Source: CBDIDH01 sp965277595 (GTDB lineage: Bacteria; Planctomycetota; Planctomycetia; Isosphaerales; Isosphaeraceae). From it: a DNA stretch of 64,000 bases. The notes beneath the pieces are model-generated. The model did no database searches. It worked only from the letters and a program-made list of their open reading frames with translations, and was not told where the DNA came from. Below are positions 22,125-29,483 of this stretch, in pieces. The position numbers and the translations under genes are program-made. The stretch spans positions 3,782,001 to 3,846,000 of the forward strand of contig CBDIDH010000002.1 of assembly GCA_965277595.1 (NCBI GenBank). The letters are read 5' to 3'. Each line of letters begins with the position of its first letter. Positions within the stretch are counted from its first letter, which is position 1.

Positions 22125-22966
22125 TGGCATTGATCCGCTACCCTGGCTCCAAGAAAAAGCTCATCAGTCCGATCTGGTCACGATTCCCAGAGCAGATCAA
22201 GCACGAGCTGTGGTCGAACGCCGCGCAATGGGAATATCGGGAGCCCTTCTTTGGCGCGGGCGCGATCGGATTCAAGGTGCTTCGCGACCTTTCGCACCGT
22301 TGCCCCGTCTGGCTCAACGATATCGATCCGGGCATGGTGGCGCTCTGGCAATCGGTTCGCTCCGACCCTGACGGAATCATCAGCCGCCTCGATTTGTTTG
22401 AGCCAACGGCTGAGCGGTTCTACCAATTCAAGGACGAGGACGGGCGGACGGATCTCCCTGACGCACAGATCGGGTTTCGCAAGCTCGCCCTTCATCGCAT
22501 GTCCTTCTCGGGACTTGGCGCGATGGCTGGCGGACCGATCGGCGGCAAGGACCAGGGCAACGCAAAGTACGGCGTTGGCTGTCGCTGGAACCCCGAAACC
22601 ATCAAAGTGGAGGTAAGGCAGCTTCATCGAGTCCTGAAGCGCTTTGCCGCCTTTCGCTTCAGCAACAGCGACTTCGCCAACCTGATTCTTGACGCCCCGC
22701 GCGAGTGCTTCATTTACGCTGACCCGCCTTACGTCGCCAAAGGACCGGAACTTTACAAGCACTCGATGACCAATGAGGATCATGCGCGGCTGGCGGAACT
22801 TCTCAGGAACACGAAGGCGACATGGGTGCTGTCCTACGACGATCACCCCCTGATTCGTGATCTCTATTCTTGGGCACGCATCGAAGAGATTGCGATCACC
22901 TACACGACGGCGACATCCCGCGCGGACAAACGACCGAAAAACCGAGAGATCATCGTCTCTCCCTGA
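22124..22966 (+). CDS. dam: Dam-type (D12 class) N6-adenine DNA methyltransferase (280 aa)
   Basis: Motifs of the D12 class are all present: RYPGSKKKLISPIW (residues 5-18), REPFFGAGAIG (39-49; SAM-binding), LNDIDPGMVALW (~64-75) and the catalytic YADPPYVAKG with Asp200-Pro-Pro-Tyr203. Such enzymes methylate the N6 of adenine, often in GATC, but the target here cannot be read. The start at 22124 abuts the upstream stop (TGATG) with AAGGAG eight bases before. The family commonly protects phage DNA or partners with a nuclease. A strong hairpin follows the stop. Confidence 0.9.
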   Translation: MALIRYPGSKKKLISPIWSRFPEQIKHELWSNAAQWEYREPFFGAGAIGFKVLRDLSHRCPVWLNDIDPGMVALWQSVRSDPDGIISRLDLFEPTAERFYQFKDEDGRTDLPDAQIGFRKLALHRMSFSGLGAMAGGPIGGKDQGNAKYGVGCRWNPETIKVEVRQLHRVLKRFAAFRFSNSDFANLILDAPRECFIYADPPYVAKGPELYKHSMTNEDHARLAELLRNTKATWVLSYDDHPLIRDLYSWARIEEIAITYTTATSRADKRPKNREIIVSP

Positions 22967-22969
22967 AAC

Positions 22970-23010
22970 GACCCCGCCCCTCGTCACCTTGCGATGGGAG
23001 GGGCGGGGTC
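22970..23010 (+). terminator. Strong hairpin after the Dam methylase
   Basis: A perfect 13-base stem (GACCCCGCCCCTC at 22970-22982, complement at 22998-23010) with a 15-base loop begins four bases after the stop codon. It separates the rightward block from the oppositely oriented tRNA and protein genes. The T-tract is missing. It would work for both converging transcripts. Confidence 0.6.
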
Positions 23011-23035
23011 TGTCGCGATGGGTTAAGCATGCAAG

Positions 23036-23107
23036 TTGCTCTGGTGGGATTCGAACCCACGGCCTCGACGTTATGAGCGTCGCGAGCTACCGCTGCTCTA
23101 CAGAGCA
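23036..23107 (-). tRNA. tRNA with CAU anticodon (Met or lysidine-Ile type)
   Basis: Read leftward the folding is clear: acceptor TGCTCTG/CAGAGCA, D-arm GAGC-loop-GCTC, anticodon arm CGACG-CTCATAA-CGTCG, five-base variable loop, T-arm GTGGG-TTCGAAT-CCCAC, and discriminator A; CCA is not encoded. The anticodon is CAT. The first acceptor pair is matched (T-A), which argues against an initiator tRNA. It could be elongator Met or tRNA-Ile2; sequence alone does not settle this. tRNA genes are common in phages and are also integration sites. Confidence 0.85.
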
Positions 23108-23146
23108 ACACAATCGTACACCTCTCCGTCTACAAGTCAAATCCGG

Positions 23147-23506
23147 TTAGAATTCAATTCTTTCATCATCATCGTCTTCAAGGTCCGCGTCTCTCGCGTC
23201 TTCCGGGTCGTCGTCCAGTTCCCTTTTCCGCGACGGCGAAACCTCGATCTGCTTCGGGATCTCCCACTGATGGACCGGCTCCGGCTGCGCCCGCTTCGCC
23301 ACGATCCGCGCCGCCTCTTCCGTGCATGGCGTGAGCCGATACACTGACGCGCCATTGAAGTACACCGCGGACCACGCACCATCATGCCCGGGAATGTCCA
23401 GTCGGCCGAGTTTGGAGCCAAACCGTTCCTCCTCGGTCAACCGCCCCGCCATCTTGACGTGGCCCATGAGTTCGACGATCGCCCAGCTATCAAACGTTTC
23501 GGACAT
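23147..23506 (-). CDS. Phage protein of unknown function (119 aa)
   Basis: It contains FDSWAIVELMGHVKMAGRLTE, then RFGSKLGRLDIPG, then VYFNGASVYRLTPCTEEAA. This order, 'GHVxxAGxVTEEERFGxxLGRxDIP ... GGGSVYRLTPTxEE', belongs to a common small phage protein family of unknown role (from memory). The C-terminal 35 residues are acidic and low-complexity (LDDDPEDARDADLEDDDDER). It ends about 40 bases from the tRNA. No upstream partner overlaps it. Confidence 0.7.
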   Translation of the reverse strand: MSETFDSWAIVELMGHVKMAGRLTEEERFGSKLGRLDIPGHDGAWSAVYFNGASVYRLTPCTEEAARIVAKRAQPEPVHQWEIPKQIEVSPSRKRELDDDPEDARDADLEDDDDERIEF

Positions 23507-23608
23507 CGTAAAGGCCCTTGGTGGTAGCGAAAATCACCCGGTGAGCACCGGGAGAAGTATACAGGGTTTACGAGAGTTATCGTCCATGACGATAAGTTTA
23601 CCCTCGAT

Positions 23609-23836
23609 TCAGGCTCGCCCCGCTTGCCCCTTGTCCCCGTCCAGATATCGATACGCCGCCTCGTTCCGCTTCCAGCTTGCCTCGGACGCGGCGCGTAGCT
23701 CGGGGCTCAATCTCCGCAGGGTCGGTGGCGGCTCGCCCCCAATCCCGTCCTCCGCCATCTGGCAGAGGGTCTCCCAATCCCGCTCGGAGATTTCCTCGGT
23801 CCGCGCGCCGGCGGCTGGCTTTGATTCGTCGCTCAT
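23609..23836 (-). CDS. Small helical protein (75 aa)
   Basis: The start at 23836 has GAGGAG nine bases upstream and overlaps the previous stop (ATGA); a longer frame to 23920 adds residues from the neighbouring gene's zinc region in another frame. The protein is helical (RTEEISERDWETLCQMAED, PELRAASEASWKRNEAAYRY). No family is recognised. Confidence 0.6.
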   Translation of the reverse strand: MSDESKPAAGARTEEISERDWETLCQMAEDGIGGEPPPTLRRLSPELRAASEASWKRNEAAYRYLDGDKGQAGRA

Positions 23837-24474
23837 CGCTTCTTGCTCCTCTCCGGTCGAAACCCCTTGACCTCGCCCCTCCACGTATTGCACCCTCCCC
23901 CCTTCGGGCACCACGGGCATGACGGCGGCAATGGTCCCAGCGATCGCTCGCCCGCGTCAAGCCGGATCATGTAGAACCGGAATTGCCCCGGCGTGAAGTG
24001 TGTGCAGCCGGGGATGCCCACGTTCTTGCGAGGCTTGCTCGGCCCTGGCACCTCGGGGTCGGCGGGAATCTCCCCGTTCTCAACGTCGTCGCGGATCTCC
24101 TGGCGTTTCTTCAGTCTCAGTGCCGGTCCCTTCCCCCCGGCCTTGCGGCGCTTCCTCCATTTCCGGCTCGTGCCGTCGAGTTCGAGCTTCAATCGCTCCG
24201 CCGAGTGCGCCGAGAGTACCACCAATGGCCCGTCGTCGGGATGCTCCCAGACCGTCACTTTTCCAGCCCGCTCCAGTTCAATGACCGCGTCGACCACGGA
24301 TTGCCGATCCGCCCTCGCCTCGATTTTCTCGTCACCCTCCCATCGCGACCGCGCGGGAAAAAGCCCGATCAGGCTTTCCGGTGTGTGCAACGCTCGCGTG
24401 GATAGCGCCATCCGGTCAAACATATCGTCGGCCGAAACGGCGTAAGAAGCCTCACAGACGGCAAGGTTGATCAT
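23833..24474 (-). CDS. Hypothetical protein with wHTH-like N-terminus and Cys tail (213 aa)
   Basis: Residues 1-85 (NLAVCEASYAVSADDMFDRM, SVVDAVIELERAGKVTVWEH, GPLVVLSAHSAERLKLEL) resemble a winged-helix: helix, recognition helix, then a wing. The middle is strongly basic (KWRKRRKAGGKGPALRLKKR). The C-terminus has CTHFTPGQF and PPSCPWCPKGGGCNTW, a possible zinc site. Together these suggest nucleic-acid binding, by inference. It is transcribed leftward from the divergent region at 24475-24632. Confidence 0.6.
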   Translation of the reverse strand: MINLAVCEASYAVSADDMFDRMALSTRALHTPESLIGLFPARSRWEGDEKIEARADRQSVVDAVIELERAGKVTVWEHPDDGPLVVLSAHSAERLKLELDGTSRKWRKRRKAGGKGPALRLKKRQEIRDDVENGEIPADPEVPGPSKPRKNVGIPGCTHFTPGQFRFYMIRLDAGERSLGPLPPSCPWCPKGGGCNTWRGEVKGFRPERSKKR

Positions 24475-24632
24475 TTCATGTCCTATGCGTGTAATAGATA
24501 CACGTCAATAGAAGCAAAGTTTCCGTTTCTGTGTGCCGAGATAACCATAATATACACTGTGACTTGCGGTACAGTGAGGATCTCAATGCGCTCTTTGCAC
24601 TCCCAATTGTATAGAGGGAGGTGCTGTCTCCA
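24475..24632. promoter_or_regulatory. Divergent control region with inverted repeat
   Basis: This 158-base AT-richer gap separates leftward 24474 from rightward 24633. It contains the inverted repeat CACTGT (24555-24560) and ACAGTG (24571-24576) with a 10-base spacer, next to a leftward -10-like TATATT. No -35/-10 pair of good quality was found, so promoter positions are uncertain. Confidence 0.45.
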
Positions 24633-24836
24633 ATGACACGGACGATCGCCGACACGGAATACAAGGCCGATTTGATCATCCTCCGATTGGCTGGCCGTGG
24701 CAAGACACTCGCCGAGATTGGAGTCCACCCCTCCGTCCGGCTCTCCCCCTCGGGTGTATGCCGCCGGTTGCAGCGACTACGCGAGTCGCATGCGGTTATC
24801 GTCTCCAGAGGTGAAAAGCCAAGTCCCGAGAACTAG
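24633..24836 (+). CDS. Small HTH-like protein (67 aa)
   Basis: The start at 24633 has GGAGGTG nine bases upstream. LIILRLAGRGKTLAEIGVHP and VRLSPSGVCRRLQRLRE form a plausible helix-turn-helix: a 'tLAEIG' first helix, then a basic recognition helix. It is the first gene of the long rightward late transcript, next to an inverted-repeat region, so it may be a late regulator or autoregulator. The function is inferred only. Confidence 0.55.
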   Translation: MTRTIADTEYKADLIILRLAGRGKTLAEIGVHPSVRLSPSGVCRRLQRLRESHAVIVSRGEKPSPEN

Positions 24837-24851
24837 ACCGGCGCGCCGTTC

Positions 24852-25064
24852 ATGACCCTCCCCCTTCCCCCTCGTCCCCTCTGTGCCCGCTGCCGCGACT
24901 ATCCCCGCGAGCCGGGCATCAAATACTGCAAGTGCTGTCGACGCGAGGTTGTCGCCGCGATGCAAGATTCCGGCTATCTCCAGTGCAGACCGCGCCCGGC
25001 GAAATATCGGCATCCCGAGGCCCGCGAGAAGATTCACGAGACGCGCCGGGGAATCGACGAATGA
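24852..25064 (+). CDS. Small zinc-finger-like protein (70 aa)
   Basis: Two cysteine pairs, LCARCRDYP (~9-17) and YCKCCRREVV (~25-34), form a treble-clef or ribbon-like zinc site; the rest is basic (CRPRPAKYRHPEAREK). Likely a small nucleic-acid-binding phage protein. It overlaps the next, tiny membrane protein gene by four bases. Confidence 0.6.
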   Translation: MTLPLPPRPLCARCRDYPREPGIKYCKCCRREVVAAMQDSGYLQCRPRPAKYRHPEAREKIHETRRGIDE

Positions 25065-25147
25065 CCCGCGCCCTGCTCCTTCTGGCCAATCTCGGCTTCC
25101 TCGCGGCGGGCGTCGCGGTCCTGTGCTGGCTGTACCTGTCCCATTAA
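25061..25147 (+). CDS. 28-aa single-pass membrane micro-protein
   Basis: The frame MTRALLLLANLGFLAAGVAV plus eight residues is one hydrophobic helix ending WLYLSH. It overlaps the previous stop by four bases (ATGA), so translation is coupled. Small phage membrane proteins of this kind can act on the host envelope, but there is no specific hint here. Confidence 0.55.
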   Translation: MTRALLLLANLGFLAAGVAVLCWLYLSH

Positions 25148-25169
25148 CCGCGACTCCAGGAATCACTTC

Positions 25170-25439
25170 ATGCCCGCGACCTATCGGCCGACCCGAGTCT
25201 CGGAACGCTTCGTCCTCAAGAATTCGCGGCCGATTTCTCTGGCCCTTGTCCGCCGCGACGGTACGTTCGGCCCCCAAAGCCTCTACGACGTCGTCGCGGA
25301 TTACGGTTGGGGCAACGTCATCGTTTGTACGAGCGGCTTCTACAATTACGCCCTCACGATCGCGGAAACGTTCGGCATTCACCTGGGGGTTCCGGTCGTC
25401 TGCGACGCGATCGATGCCGCCGAGCGCGAGTCCGCCTGA
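25170..25439 (+). CDS. Hypothetical protein, paralog of 25910-26149 (89 aa)
   Basis: It contains the block YDVVADYGWGNVIVCTSGFYN. The gene two places downstream has SVVADYGWAERILCSGSYRD, so the two are diverged duplicates with the same length and strand-helix order (a beta-alpha unit, VVCDAI at the end). No family is recognised. The preceding spacer does not carry the GAGGCATCCCC leader found before the next three genes. Confidence 0.6.
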   Translation: MPATYRPTRVSERFVLKNSRPISLALVRRDGTFGPQSLYDVVADYGWGNVIVCTSGFYNYALTIAETFGIHLGVPVVCDAIDAAERESA

Positions 25440-25474
25440 TGCCCGACACATTACCTGCGTGAGGCATCCCCTCC

Positions 25475-25864
25475 ATGATCTCCGAAGCCGACCGCGCCGA
25501 AGTGCTTTACGACGACGGCGAAATCGACGAGGAACGCGCCCTCTCGCAGCTTCTCCGCGACGACGTTCTCTTCGCGAATGAGCGCGAAACCCTCCACGAA
25601 AGCAAGACCGCTGGTAGTACAGTCGTCCCCTACGCCAAATGCAGCGACCTCTTCTATTGGGGGTGCGCCGACGCGGAGTGTCTCCCTTATTCCGAGATCG
25701 GCAACCCCTGGCGGATGCACGCGGCGGACCCCGTGAACGGGTCAAGCAAGTGGTGCTGTCACCGCCGCAAGCTGAGACCGCAAGCGCCGATCGTCCGCGA
25801 CTGGAAGGCCGCCGGCTTGTGGGATGACGCGCTCGAAGCCCTTCCCTCGCCGCCGGTTTCCTGA
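25475..25864 (+). CDS. Phage protein of unknown function with Cys motifs (129 aa)
   Basis: An acidic N-terminal helical part (ADRAEVLYDDGEIDEERAL) precedes a cysteine-rich block: CSDLFYWGCADAECLPYSEIG and SSKWCCHRRKLRPQ. The segment 'DLFxWGCADAExLP' is one I recall from small phage proteins. At least four cysteines could bind zinc. GAGGCATCCCCTCC precedes the start. The function is unknown. Confidence 0.65.
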   Translation: MISEADRAEVLYDDGEIDEERALSQLLRDDVLFANERETLHESKTAGSTVVPYAKCSDLFYWGCADAECLPYSEIGNPWRMHAADPVNGSSKWCCHRRKLRPQAPIVRDWKAAGLWDDALEALPSPPVS

Positions 25865-25909
25865 CCCTTCTAGCGAGGCATCCCCCTTCATTGAGAGGAT
25901 TTGCGGCTC

Positions 25910-26149
25910 ATGGCATCCACCTATACGCGAACTTTTGATCACTTTGTTCTCAATGGCGCGCTGCCAACCGGGCTCAGGGTCGTCCGAACGAACCCGCCAG
26001 AGGATGCAACAGCCCTTTTTTCGGTCGTCGCGGACTATGGGTGGGCCGAGCGCATTCTCTGTTCCGGCTCATATCGTGATGACGCTGAAGGAATCGCAAG
26101 AGCGATCGCGGAACAAATCGATGTTCCTCTTGCGTTCTTCTCTTCTTGA
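25910..26149 (+). CDS. Hypothetical protein, paralog of 25170-25439 (79 aa)
   Basis: Same fold signature as the upstream paralog (FSVVADYGWAERILCSGSYR), ending in IAEQIDVPLAFFSS. The start is ambiguous: ATG at 25910 is used here, while a TTG at 25901 lies directly after GAGAGGAT. No function is assignable. The presence of two copies around an unrelated gene suggests local duplication. Confidence 0.55.
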   Translation: MASTYTRTFDHFVLNGALPTGLRVVRTNPPEDATALFSVVADYGWAERILCSGSYRDDAEGIARAIAEQIDVPLAFFSS

Positions 26150-26163
26150 TTGAGGCATCCCCC

Positions 26164-26631
26164 TTGCCCGGCGACGACCCCCCGACCCTCGCGCCACTCG
26201 CCCCGGTCGGCCGCGTGGCTCCCGTCGCCCCCGCTGGCTATCCGCTCGGCGGTTGCGCTCCCGGTCAAGGACTGAATGCCCCGGTTCCGCCCGCGCGCGA
26301 ATCTGACGCCCTGAAGGATTCGGCCCCTGACGACTTCGACGGTGCGTACAGGGCGGTGCGGTTCCACGACGAATGGTGCCGTCGGGCTCGCAATCCGCAC
26401 GCGGAACCCGCGTTCAAGGCGAATCTTAAAATCCTTGGCGACTGGGTCTTGCCTTGCCTCCGCGCCTGCCTGATGGCCGAGGCCCGGTTCAGTGTCGCGA
26501 AGAGCCAGGGTGCCGCGGACCTTCAGGAAGCCTGGTTCGCGTGGAAGGAAGCCCACGAGATCGCCCGCGACGTTTACCGATGCGTGTCGCGAGACAGGGA
26601 CTTCGCGACGCCGCCGAAGAGGCCGGGTTAA
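26164..26631 (+). CDS. Hypothetical helical protein with Pro-rich N-terminus (155 aa)
   Basis: TTG at 26164 is chosen because GAGG of the repeated leader lies eight bases upstream, as in the neighbouring genes. Residues 1-55 are Pro/Ala-rich and probably disordered. The rest is helical with aromatic positions (YRAVRFHDEWCRRARN, LQEAWFAWKEAHEIARDVY). No family is recognised. Confidence 0.6.
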   Translation: MPGDDPPTLAPLAPVGRVAPVAPAGYPLGGCAPGQGLNAPVPPARESDALKDSAPDDFDGAYRAVRFHDEWCRRARNPHAEPAFKANLKILGDWVLPCLRACLMAEARFSVAKSQGAADLQEAWFAWKEAHEIARDVYRCVSRDRDFATPPKRPG

Positions 26632-26658
26632 GAGACGAACACCACGGAGCCCGATTCG

Positions 26659-28278
26659 ATGTCTCTGAAGACTGTTCACCTGCCGCACCTGAACCGCACC
26701 GTCAAGATGGGGCGATTGCGCCCGGTGCCGCCCGCGAAGGCCCCCCGGCTCTTCGAAAGCTTTCTCGGCGCGATCGCGCTTCCGGCTCCGCCCGTTGCGG
26801 TCGATTATTCGCCGAAGGGACAACCGGCGCTCGCCCTGATCTTCGGCAACGAAACGCTCGGCGACTGCGTGATCGCGATGATCATGCACTTGCTCGCCGT
26901 GCTCACGGGGAATGCGGGTAAGCTCTACACGGCGACGATGGCGCAGGTGATCGCCTATTACTCGGCGATCGGCGGTTACGTTCCAGGCGACCCTTCGACG
27001 GATCAAGGCTGTGACGAGGTCACGGCCATGAACTATCTCAAGACCACGGGCTTTCCCGACGGTACGAAGCTCGCCGGTTGGGTTGCGATCGACGCGACGA
27101 ACCAGACCTTGATGAAACAGGCGATCGACCTGTTTGAAGGCGGGATCTTCTTTGCCGTCGAACTCCCCGCGGCATGGCTCAATAACGCGCCGTCCGCCAA
27201 TGGTTTCACCTGGGATCTCGCCGGCCCCCCCGACCCAAGCAACGGCCATGCGTTTCTGGCGGTCGGATACAATGCTCAGGGAGTCCTGATCGACACCTGG
27301 GGCCTGATCGGGACGATGACCTGGGCGGCCGTCGCCTCCTACGCCGTGCAGTCCGCCGGGGGTGCCGCCTACGTCGTGCTCGCGACCGATCAACTTGGCC
27401 TCGGGCAAACAAAGGCCCCGAACAACATCGACTGGCCGACCCTGATCGCCTATTTCGACGCGATCGGCGGTCAGGTGCCGATTCCGCCCACGCCAGCGCC
27501 AACCCCTGTTCCCCCCAATCCCGTTGTCTACCAGTTCAACACGACCACGACCGTCTCCGTCCCCTCGAACCTCCTCTCCGGCCAGGCCGCGAAGATTACC
27601 GCCGCCGTCACCCCGATGACCGGCGCCCCCGGCACGCCCACGGGCGGCGTTAAGTTTACCCTCGATGGCGTCTCGACTGTCCATGCCGCCCCTCTGAGTG
27701 GACCGCTTGCCGTCTTCACCTCCAATCCGCTCGCCGCCGGACCGCACACCGTCACCGCGCACTACACCGGCGACACCTTTTTCTCCGCGAGCGACTCGGC
27801 CGAAGTGGTCTTCAACGTGACCGGGCCGACACCTTCAACGCCCCTCACGCTCGCGCAGGTCATCGCGGCGGGGGCCGACGGGATCAACGCGGCTCACCTG
27901 CCGATCCTCAGCGCGAAGACCGCCGCGATTGACGCGATGACCAGCGGAATCACCGCCGCGTGGACGAAAGCGGCGACAGGAACGAAAGCTTCCGAACCTC
28001 AAGAGGAAATCACGATGACCCCCTCGTCCGTTCTCGATCTTTTCACCCGTGCTTTCGCGTTCGTCAACGGCTATGTCGATCAGGCCGAGCTTGCCAAGGT
28101 CGTCATCGCCTCGCAATCCGCGGGGTTCTCGCTCCAGGCCGCCGCCGCCGCCGTGAAGTCGAATGAGGCGATCATCTTCAAGGACCAACTTGCCCGGCTC
28201 TCGGCCGATGCGATTCTCTCGCTCCTGGTCGACACCGCCAAGCAAGCCGCGCTCGCCGCGCAGCCCGCCCCCGGCTGA
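26659..28278 (+). CDS. Cysteine-peptidase-like protein with Ig-like domain (539 aa)
   Basis: Residues ~45-260 match a phage/bacterial family with a papain-like signature: FGNETLGDCVIAMIMHLL (Cys70), then YVPGDPSTDQGCDEVTAMNY, then SNGHAFLAVGYNAQGVLIDT (His197, Asp212). The Cys-His-Asp set fits a C1/C39-like peptidase fold, though activity is not shown. A Pro-rich linker (PIPPTPAPTPVPPNP) precedes an Ig-like domain (~300-390; SVPSNLLSGQAAKITAAVT, GPHTVTAHYTGDTFFSAS). The C-terminal 140 residues are Ala-rich helices. It may be a virion or secreted accessory protein; it is encoded before the terminase genes. Confidence 0.7.
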   Translation: MSLKTVHLPHLNRTVKMGRLRPVPPAKAPRLFESFLGAIALPAPPVAVDYSPKGQPALALIFGNETLGDCVIAMIMHLLAVLTGNAGKLYTATMAQVIAYYSAIGGYVPGDPSTDQGCDEVTAMNYLKTTGFPDGTKLAGWVAIDATNQTLMKQAIDLFEGGIFFAVELPAAWLNNAPSANGFTWDLAGPPDPSNGHAFLAVGYNAQGVLIDTWGLIGTMTWAAVASYAVQSAGGAAYVVLATDQLGLGQTKAPNNIDWPTLIAYFDAIGGQVPIPPTPAPTPVPPNPVVYQFNTTTTVSVPSNLLSGQAAKITAAVTPMTGAPGTPTGGVKFTLDGVSTVHAAPLSGPLAVFTSNPLAAGPHTVTAHYTGDTFFSASDSAEVVFNVTGPTPSTPLTLAQVIAAGADGINAAHLPILSAKTAAIDAMTSGITAAWTKAATGTKASEPQEEITMTPSSVLDLFTRAFAFVNGYVDQAELAKVVIASQSAGFSLQAAAAAVKSNEAIIFKDQLARLSADAILSLLVDTAKQAALAAQPAPG

Positions 28279-28340
28279 TCGTTCGTTCGCCTTGACCCAT
28301 GCCCGGCTGCCCGCATGAGCCAACACCGATGAGACGCGAT

Positions 28341-29030
28341 ATGAGCCTGGAAACGCCGCGATTCCATATCAATCCGGCGCTCGGATTCTGGGATTGCCTC
28401 TCAGTCGGCGCGGCGCTCCTGGCGATGACGCCGCTCCAGCGGGTCAACGTCGTGGTCGACGACCTCACCGCGTTTTTTATCAAGGCCGCGGCCTGCTCGG
28501 CGGCTGGCGCGATTGCCTGGGTTCGTGTCCGTGACTCGCTGAACCGGGCGCAGGCGAAATCCGAGGCCGCCGAGGCAAGATCGGAAGGCAACACGCAGGA
28601 GATCGCGAGGATCAAGGACGCCGCCGAGGCCGACCGCGAGGCCGCCGCCGAGGCCAAGGCCGCCGCCGCGAAGGCAACCGAGAACGCCGCTCTCGCGCAT
28701 GAGGCCGCGCGCCGGGTCGCCGCTGAGTCCGCCGCCAAGATCGCCGAAGCCGTTGTTGCCGCCAAGGCCGCCGCCGAAGCCGCGACGGAGAAAGCCGCGA
28801 GAGCCGCCGCCGACGAGATTGCCCGACTCAAAAAGGAGCTCGAACGAGCGAACCGGCACACCGACCGCAATACCGAACACGTCAAATCGCTCAATCGTCA
28901 GTTTGAACAACTCGAACGCAAGAGCAACGATCCCGACCGCTCCGGCCCCATGACCGTCGTCGTCGTGAACGACCCCGACCACCCGGTCCCGACCGTGCCG
29001 CAACCCCCGACGGAGGCGTCCGGTGCCTAA
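28341..29030 (+). CDS. Membrane-anchored Ala-rich coiled-coil protein (229 aa)
   Basis: The N-terminal region has two hydrophobic stretches (LGFWDCLSVGAALLAMTPL and DLTAFFIKAAACSAAGAIAW). Residues ~70-185 form a very long Ala/Glu coiled coil, and the tail is a short Pro-rich segment. The start is uncertain: 28299, 28329 and 28341 are all in frame and none has a strong ribosome site; 28341 (MSLETPRFHINPAL) is used as the most protein-like. It overlaps the next membrane/coiled-coil gene by eight bases. A lysis role (spanin-like) is possible but unproved. Confidence 0.55.
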   Translation: MSLETPRFHINPALGFWDCLSVGAALLAMTPLQRVNVVVDDLTAFFIKAAACSAAGAIAWVRVRDSLNRAQAKSEAAEARSEGNTQEIARIKDAAEADREAAAEAKAAAAKATENAALAHEAARRVAAESAAKIAEAVVAAKAAAEAATEKAARAAADEIARLKKELERANRHTDRNTEHVKSLNRQFEQLERKSNDPDRSGPMTVVVVNDPDHPVPTVPQPPTEASGA

Positions 29031-29337
29031 CCTCACGAGCCGGATCAAGGAGGTCGGCCAGTGGTCGGCGATCGTGACCCTCCTGGTGGTCGGGGCCTAT
29101 GTCGTCAAGGTCGGTAGCGACGAACGCACGATCGCGAATCGTTTGAAGCTCGCCGAAACCGAGCTTTCCCGCGAGCGCGAAGCCAGCGATACGAAACACG
29201 CGCTTTCGCTCGCCGATCGCACGGTCACGAAATCGAATCAACAAATCATCCGCGACACCGCCGAGCGCAACGCCGTGCGGATCGCCGCTCTTGAGGCTCG
29301 GATCACCGCCCTGGAGAACGCGCGACGTGCTCCTTGA
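29023..29337 (+). CDS. Small membrane/coiled-coil protein (104 aa)
   Basis: GTG start inside the previous gene's end. One transmembrane helix (QWSAIVTLLVVGAYVVKVG, ~13-31) is followed by a coiled coil to the end (LAETELSREREASDTKH, IAALEARITALENARR). The i-spanin class has this design; the lack of a nearby o-spanin lipoprotein or endolysin prevents a firm call. Confidence 0.6.
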   Translation: MPNLTSRIKEVGQWSAIVTLLVVGAYVVKVGSDERTIANRLKLAETELSREREASDTKHALSLADRTVTKSNQQIIRDTAERNAVRIAALEARITALENARRAP

Positions 29338-29476
29338 CCCCCGCTTGCCCGACAACGACGACTGGTGCCCCTGGCCGCTTGCCGTCGTCGCGGTCGGTGT
29401 CGTTTCCTGGTGCGGCATCGTTATCTGGATTGCTTCGTGGGTCGACAAGTTTCACGGCTTCGAGCTTTACCATTGA
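29327..29476 (+). CDS. Small single-pass membrane protein (49 aa)
   Basis: GTG at 29327 has GGAGA eight bases upstream, within the end of the previous gene. The translation MLLDPRLPDNDDWCPWPLAV continues into a hydrophobic helix (VVAVGVVSWCGIVIWIASWV) and a short tail. Together with the two genes before it this forms a three-gene cluster of membrane proteins, possibly involved in lysis; no direct evidence. Confidence 0.6.
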   Translation: MLLDPRLPDNDDWCPWPLAVVAVGVVSWCGIVIWIASWVDKFHGFELYH

Positions 29477-29483
29477 GGCATTG

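Larger units (their letters stand above)
25461..26163 (+). repeat. Leader repeat GAGGCATCCCC before three consecutive genes
   Basis: GAGGCATCCCC occurs at 25461-25471, 25875-25885 and 26152-26162, each in the gap before a gene; a shorter form (GAGGCATTG) precedes the gene at 29484. The GAGG part works as a ribosome site. The longer conserved tail suggests either copied gene starts or a shared translational signal. Coordinates span the outermost copies. Confidence 0.6.

Noticed and set aside
24555..24576. CACTGT...ACAGTG as the same operator as GACTGCCGTACAGTC at 20373
   Set aside because: The half-sites resemble each other (ACAGT) but the spacer lengths (10 and 5) and inner bases differ, so a common binding protein is not supported.
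26035..27762. 575-codon open frame on the minus strand
   Set aside because: It is the antisense shadow of the cysteine-peptidase-like gene and its neighbours, extremely rich in Arg/Gly/Val with no motif; long antisense frames are expected at this GC content.
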